Below are positions 9,002 to 11,816 of a stretch of DNA of 11,816 nucleotides, piece after piece. Source of the stretch: DATJQF01 sp035505995 (GTDB lineage: Bacteria > Bacteroidota > Bacteroidia > Bacteroidales > FEN-979); the NCBI GenBank assembly GCA_035505995.1, contig DATJQF010000231.1, positions 1-11,816 on the forward strand, written 5' to 3'. The number at the start of each line of letters is the position of its first letter. Positions within the stretch are counted from its first letter, which is position 1. Both the position numbers and the translations under genes were made by a program. Below the pieces are notes generated by a model. It was not told the origin of the DNA, made no database searches, and worked only from the letters and a program-made list of their open reading frames with translations.

Positions 9002-9373
9002 ATGAAGACCCCGGATTCGTTTTTTAAGCAGGTCTACCGGATCGTAAAGAAGATCCCGCGGGGAAAAGTGACCTCGTATGGAGCCATTGCGGAATACCTC
9101 GGCACCCGCGGCTCTGCGAGGATGGTCGGCTGGGCGATGAATGCCTCCCATACCGAAACGGGCAATATTCCGGCCCACCGCGTCGTTAACCGGAACGGCG
9201 TTCTGACCGGGAAGCATCATTTCGGCGGACCGAAAATAATGCAGCAGCTGCTGGAGAGTGAAGGAATAAAAATCAAAGACGACCAGGTCCTGGATCTTGA
9301 TAAAGTGTTCTGGGATCCGGCTAAACACCTCGTCCCGACCTTCTCCTCCAGGAGAGGGAGAAGCGATAGGTAG
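9002..9373 (+). CDS. Alkyltransferase-like protein (ATL), PAHR active-site variant, with altered C-terminus
   Basis: ATL proteins resemble the DNA-binding domain of O6-methylguanine-DNA methyltransferase. They bind O6-alkylguanine without removing the alkyl group and pass the lesion to nucleotide excision repair. The product is 123 aa. The DNA-binding core shows IPRGKVTSYGAIAEYLG (18-34) with the base-flipping Tyr26, the Arg finger in SARMVG (Arg40), and NIPAHRVVNRNGVLTG (55-70). The methyl-accepting Cys of the PCHR motif is Ala58, so alkyl transfer is not possible. The usual end of such proteins, FWDP followed by a few residues (103-110 here), is continued by VPTFSSRRGRSDR. Residues 114-120 of that tail are encoded by a repeat element (9339-9360), so the tail is probably a later addition. 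The gene is third in the run after the M23 and MerR genes and is followed by a palindrome and mrp. Confidence 0.93.
   Translation: MKTPDSFFKQVYRIVKKIPRGKVTSYGAIAEYLGTRGSARMVGWAMNASHTETGNIPAHRVVNRNGVLTGKHHFGGPKIMQQLLESEGIKIKDDQVLDLDKVFWDPAKHLVPTFSSRRGRSDR
9339..9360. repeat. Quasi-palindromic element, copy 2, at the 3' end of the ATL gene
   Basis: This copy matches the alaS copy at 19 of 22 positions in direct orientation, with the shared core tctcctccaggaga. Aligned in the opposite sense, TCCCTCTCCT and AGGAGAAGG also match with the two central bases swapped, as expected for a near-palindrome. It encodes the FSSRRGR part of the ATL C-terminus, and the stop codon lies 11-13 nt beyond it. Confidence 0.8.
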
Positions 9374-9385
9374 CGCCTTAGCGTC

Positions 9386-9405
9386 CCTGCCTGCCGGCAG
9401 GTAGG
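9386..9405. repeat. GC-rich palindrome, left copy, upstream of mrp
   Basis: The sequence CCTGCCTGCCGGCAGGTAGG is a 20-bp palindrome with one mismatch, which becomes a G-U pair in plus-strand RNA. It lies in the 67-nt gap between the ATL stop and the mrp start. A second copy lies just after mrp at 10555-10576. No T-run follows, so it is not a clear intrinsic terminator. Confidence 0.85.
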
Positions 9406-9440
9406 ATTACGGTAAAGTAAGATTCAAAAATTAGCAACCC

Positions 9441-10523
9441 ATGAATGAACAACAAATATTATCTGCTCTTTCGCATGTCCAGGACCCGGATCTGAAAAAG
9501 GACCTGGTCACCCTGAAGATGATCGAAGATATCCGGATAGACGGTAAAAAAGTAAGCTTTAAAGTGGTACTTACCACCCCGGCCTGTCCCCTGAAGAACC
9601 TTCTGAAAAAGCAATGCGAGGAGGCCATCCGGAAATATGCGGATCCCTATGCGGAGGTGGAGGTGGAGATGACCTCCCGCGTGACCACCGTGCGGAAGGA
9701 AGCGGAGGAGGTGCTGAAGGAGGTACGCAACATTATTGCGGTGGGATCAGGCAAAGGCGGCGTGGGAAAATCCACGGTGGCGGTCAACCTGGCGGTTTCG
9801 CTGGCAAAGGCCGGCGCCCGGGTCGGACTGATCGATGCCGATATTTACGGCCCGTCCATCCCGATCATGTTCGGCTTGCCGGACCATCGCCCGAAAGGGA
9901 TCGAGAAGAACGGCAAGATGATGGTGATCCCGTTTGAGAAATACGGGGTGAAGATCCTCTCCATCGGGTTCTTCGTGGACCAGACCAAGGCATTGATCTG
10001 GCGCGGACCGATGGCCTCCATGGCGCTGAAGCAGCTTTTCACCGATGCCGACTGGGGAGCGCTCGATTACATGGTGATTGACCTTCCCCCGGGAACCGGG
10101 GATATCCCGCTGACGCTGGTGCAGAGTTTCCCGCTCACCGGGGCCATCGTCGTTTCCACCCCGCAGTCAGTTGCGATCGCGGATGTGCGGAAAGCGGCCG
10201 ACATGTTCCATAATGACCAGATCAATATCCCGCTCCTGGGACTGGTGGAGAATATGTCGTTCTTCATCCCCCCGGACATGCCGGATAAAAAATACTATGT
10301 CTTCGGGGAAAGCGGATGCAGGAAGTTTGCCGATGAGCTGGGGATCCCGCTCCTGGGACAGATCCCCATCACATCAGGCATTTCCGATTCAGGCGACCGG
10401 GGAACCCCGGTTGTCCTGGATGATTCTTCCCCGGTCACAAAGGCCTTCCGGACCCTGGCGGAGACCGTTGCCCGGCAGGTCGCCATCCACAATGCTGCAA
10501 AGGCGAATGTCGGGGTTAATTAA
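9441..10523 (+). CDS. mrp: Mrp/NBP35-type iron-sulfur cluster carrier ATPase
   Basis: Mrp (ApbC) proteins are cytosolic P-loop ATPases that bind and deliver Fe-S clusters to target enzymes. The product is 360 aa, normal for a bacterial Mrp with an N-terminal MIP18/DUF59 domain (about 1-85, with LTTPACPLK at 44-52). The ATPase domain starts near 95, with the deviant Walker A GSGKGGVGKST (102-112, Lys105 and Lys110), DADIYGPSIP (132-141), the Walker B/switch DLPPGTGD (214-221) and ENMSFF (270-275). The CxxC that in many Mrp proteins follows ENM and holds the bridging cluster is absent; the segment reads IPPDMPDKKYYVFGESGC (276-293). I recall the same gap in other Bacteroidota Mrp sequences. It is followed 154 nt later by a NifU C-terminal-domain gene, so the two form an Fe-S pair. 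No clear promoter was found upstream; read-through from the M23-MerR-ATL run is possible. Confidence 0.96.
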   Translation: MNEQQILSALSHVQDPDLKKDLVTLKMIEDIRIDGKKVSFKVVLTTPACPLKNLLKKQCEEAIRKYADPYAEVEVEMTSRVTTVRKEAEEVLKEVRNIIAVGSGKGGVGKSTVAVNLAVSLAKAGARVGLIDADIYGPSIPIMFGLPDHRPKGIEKNGKMMVIPFEKYGVKILSIGFFVDQTKALIWRGPMASMALKQLFTDADWGALDYMVIDLPPGTGDIPLTLVQSFPLTGAIVVSTPQSVAIADVRKAADMFHNDQINIPLLGLVENMSFFIPPDMPDKKYYVFGESGCRKFADELGIPLLGQIPITSGISDSGDRGTPVVLDDSSPVTKAFRTLAETVARQVAIHNAAKANVGVN

Positions 10524-10554
10524 CCCGGAAATTTAACCGGAACGCGGAGGGCAC

Positions 10555-10576
10555 CCCTGCCTGCCGGCAGGCAGGG
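10555..10576. repeat. GC-rich palindrome, right copy, downstream of mrp
   Basis: This is a perfect 22-bp palindrome with the core CCTGCCTGCCGGCAGGCAGG (10556-10575), one C and one G longer than that core. It is the same element as at 9386-9405. It lies 32 nt after the mrp stop and could form a hairpin in either strand's RNA; only a weak A-rich and no T-rich tract follows. Confidence 0.9.
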
Positions 10577-10590
10577 ATAAAACTGATCTC

Positions 10591-10640
10591 CACAGAGGAT
10601 CTGTGTATAACTGTTCCTATCGGTGTTTTCCGTGTTCCAA
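10591..10640. repeat. Small hairpin and degenerate 10-bp repeat upstream of the NifU-domain gene
   Basis: CACAGA and TCTGTG (10591-10605) form a 6-bp stem with a 3-nt loop. From 10600 the sequence runs as about four imperfect units of 10-11 bp: tctgtgtataa, ctgttcctat, cggtgttttc, cgtgttccaa. The pattern is like the CTCTGTG/CTCCGTG-type arrays I recall between Bacteroidota genes. The rest of the 154-nt gap holds the palindrome and a promoter element. Confidence 0.5.
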
Positions 10641-10647
10641 AAACTCG

Positions 10648-10655
10648 TAACTTTG
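10648..10655 (+). promoter_or_regulatory. Bacteroidota-type -7 element for the NifU-domain gene
   Basis: TAACTTTG matches the TAnnTTTG consensus exactly, 22 nt before the ATG at 10678. A TTTT at 10626-10629 is at roughly the distance of a -33 element but is not the TTTG consensus. It suggests the gene can be transcribed apart from mrp. Confidence 0.55.
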
Positions 10656-10677
10656 CACCGTTTTAATCCACTCCCTT

Positions 10678-10935
10678 ATGTCCTCGAACGACGAACTGGT
10701 AACGAAAGTCAAGCATGTGATCGAGCAGATCCGCCCCTACCTCCAGGCCGACGGCGGTGATGTGGAATTTGTCGAGCTGATGGAGGATAAGACCGTCAAC
10801 ATCCGCCTGCTGGGCATGTGCGGCAACTGCCCCCACAGCCGCATGACCCTCAAGAACGGAATTGAGACCGCCGTTAAGCGCGTTCTTCCCGAGATCCGTG
10901 CCGTGGAGTCGGTGGGGGAAGACCTGGTGATGTAA
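10678..10935 (+). CDS. NifU C-terminal-domain (Nfu-type) iron-sulfur scaffold/carrier protein
   Basis: Nfu-type proteins hold a [4Fe-4S] cluster between two subunits and pass it to client enzymes in the cytosol. The product is 85 aa, a stand-alone Nfu domain without the A-type N-terminal part of E. coli NfuA. The hallmarks are IRPYLQADGGDVEFVEL (18-34) and the cluster motif GMCGNCPHSRMTLKNGIE (46-63), with Cys48 and Cys51 as ligands; both are present. It has a putative promoter of its own at 10648-10655 and lies downstream of mrp, another cluster carrier. It is convergent with nadE, with only 10 nt between the stops and no obvious terminator hairpin there. Confidence 0.96.
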   Translation: MSSNDELVTKVKHVIEQIRPYLQADGGDVEFVELMEDKTVNIRLLGMCGNCPHSRMTLKNGIETAVKRVLPEIRAVESVGEDLVM

Positions 10936-10945
10936 CCGGAAATTT

Positions 10946-11816
10946 TCAGGAAAGATATTTAGCCACGATCGGCAGCCTCCTGCCGGTGCCGAATGCTTTG
11001 GGAGAGATCCTCAGGATCGGTGGCGTCTGGTAGCGCTTGTATTCGCTGGTGTTCACCAGCTTCAGCACTTTCCGTACCGTAGCTTCGTCAAATCCGTCGC
11101 GGATCAGCTCATCCGGTCCCATCCGCTTTTCAATATACCGGTAAAGGATCTGATCCAGGATCCCGTAATCGGGCAGGGAATCCGAATCCTTCTGATCGGG
11201 CCGTAACTCCGCCGACGGAGGCCGGTCGAGGGTGTTTTGGGGAATGATCTTCTTTTTACGGTTGATATAGCCTGCCAGCTCGTACACCTGCATCTTGTAA
11301 ACATCGCCCAGCACCGAGAGACCGCCGCACATGTCGCCGTACAGGGTTCCGTATCCTACCGCCGCCTCGCTTTTGTTGGAGGTATTGAGCAGGATGTACC
11401 CGAACTTGTTCGACAGCGCCATCAGGATAACCGCCCGGATGCGCGCCTGCATGTTCTCCTCGGTGAGGTCGAAGGGGAGATCTCCGAACTGCGGCTTCAG
11501 CGTTTCCCGGAAAGTATTAAAACCTTCTTCGATCGGGATGATCTCGTAAGGCACTTTCAGGTTCTTCGCCAGTTCCACCGCATCCTGCGTGCTCTCCGGA
11601 GAAGAAAAGCGGGAAGGAAGCATGACCGCCAGTACGTTTTCGCTGCCCAGGGCACTAACTGCCAGCGCCAGCGTCACCGCCGAATCGATGCCGCCGGACA
11701 GCCCGAGGATCGCCCGGTGGAAGTCCATCTTGCCGAAATAATCCCGGATGCCCATGACCAGGGCGTCGTGGATCAGGGGGATCCTGCCGGGGACCGGGTT
11801 TTGCATTTCGGATTTC
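10946..11816 (-). CDS. nadE: Glutamine-dependent NAD+ synthetase, C-terminal synthetase domain, partial
   Basis: The synthetase domain joins deamido-NAD+ with ammonia using ATP, the last step of NAD+ synthesis. Counting from the only in-frame Met near the right edge (11806), the ATP-pyrophosphatase motif GLSGGIDSA is at 35-43, with LNTSNKSE (140-147), GYGTLYGDMCGGLSVLGDVY (151-170), SAELRPDQKDSDSLPDY (198-214) and the C-terminal TPPILRISPKAFGTGRRLPI (261-280). These blocks match the synthetase half of the two-domain glutamine-dependent enzymes. The reading frame is open through the edge (Lys-Ser-Glu before that Met), and the Met falls in what should be the inter-domain linker. I therefore treat this as the C-terminal 289 residues of a longer protein whose nitrilase-like glutaminase domain (about 250-300 residues) lies outside. 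A stand-alone ammonia-dependent NadE starting at 11806 is the alternative. Confidence 0.93.
   Translation of the reverse strand, partial: KSEMQNPVPGRIPLIHDALVMGIRDYFGKMDFHRAILGLSGGIDSAVTLALAVSALGSENVLAVMLPSRFSSPESTQDAVELAKNLKVPYEIIPIEEGFNTFRETLKPQFGDLPFDLTEENMQARIRAVILMALSNKFGYILLNTSNKSEAAVGYGTLYGDMCGGLSVLGDVYKMQVYELAGYINRKKKIIPQNTLDRPPSAELRPDQKDSDSLPDYGILDQILYRYIEKRMGPDELIRDGFDEATVRKVLKLVNTSEYKRYQTPPILRISPKAFGTGRRLPIVAKYLS

Noticed and set aside
10513..10526. A perfect 14-bp palindrome, gggttaattaaccc, over the mrp stop codon.
   Set aside because: It is A/T-centred and short, partly fixed by the codons GTT AAT TAA, and has no second copy or T-run, so chance is enough to explain it.
10936..10945. 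A bidirectional terminator between the convergent Nfu and nadE genes.
   Set aside because: Only 10 nt separate the stops and I found no stable hairpin with a T-run there; the 22-nt gap at 4120-4141 likewise shows none.
11804..11806. ATG at 11806 as the true start of nadE.
   Set aside because: The frame continues open through the window edge and the conserved blocks match the two-domain glutamine-dependent enzyme; more sequence to the right is needed to exclude a short form.

Overview
The window looks like chromosomal DNA of a member of the Bacteroidota. The evidence is threefold. First, three places carry the Bacteroidota -7 promoter motif TAnnTTTG just upstream of genes, without strong Shine-Dalgarno sequences. 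Second, several proteins resemble the Bacteroidota versions of their families: an Mrp without the usual CxxC, a PAHR-type alkyltransferase-like protein, and a membrane-anchored protein I associate with this phylum. Third, alaS lies divergent to an M23 peptidase plus MerR pair, an arrangement I recall from this phylum. The DNA is moderately GC-rich and densely coded, with no stretch over 300 bases lacking a gene. These points come from recall and reading; no search was run.

Layout. Positions 1-3512, all on the minus strand, form an oxaloacetate/propionate block: an aspartate aminotransferase, then a GTP-type PEP carboxykinase, then a PduO-type cobalamin adenosyltransferase cut by the left edge. 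The last two are 3 nt apart. A 10-11 bp tandem repeat fills the gap between the first two. Positions 3595-4119 (+) encode a small membrane-anchored protein of unknown function, divergent from the aminotransferase. Positions 4142-7537 (-) hold alaS followed by an AlkD-like DNA glycosylase. Positions 7670-9373 (+) hold an M23 peptidase, a MerR-type regulator and an alkyltransferase-like protein in close succession, divergent from alaS. Positions 9441-10935 (+) carry two iron-sulfur cluster assembly genes, mrp and a NifU C-terminal-domain protein. The right edge (-) is the synthetase half of a glutamine-dependent NAD+ synthetase whose amidase half lies outside.

How the genes work together. Aspartate aminotransferase makes oxaloacetate, and PEP carboxykinase converts it to PEP. 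The adenosyltransferase makes the cofactor of methylmalonyl-CoA mutase, the route by which propionate enters or leaves the same C4 pool. Mrp and the NifU-domain protein plausibly share cluster trafficking. The two alkylation-damage proteins, AlkD-like and ATL, sit on opposite sides of the alaS/M23 divergent promoter.

The genes are mostly ordinary housekeeping genes; I see no new defence, secretion or biosynthetic system. The most unusual material is a set of small repeats. A quasi-palindromic element occurs twice, once in frame inside alaS and once supplying the C-terminus of the ATL protein. A GC-rich palindrome flanks mrp on both sides. Short tandem repeats sit between genes with periods near the DNA helical turn or of 7 bp. 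The alaS/M23 promoter region is also arranged as an inverted repeat.
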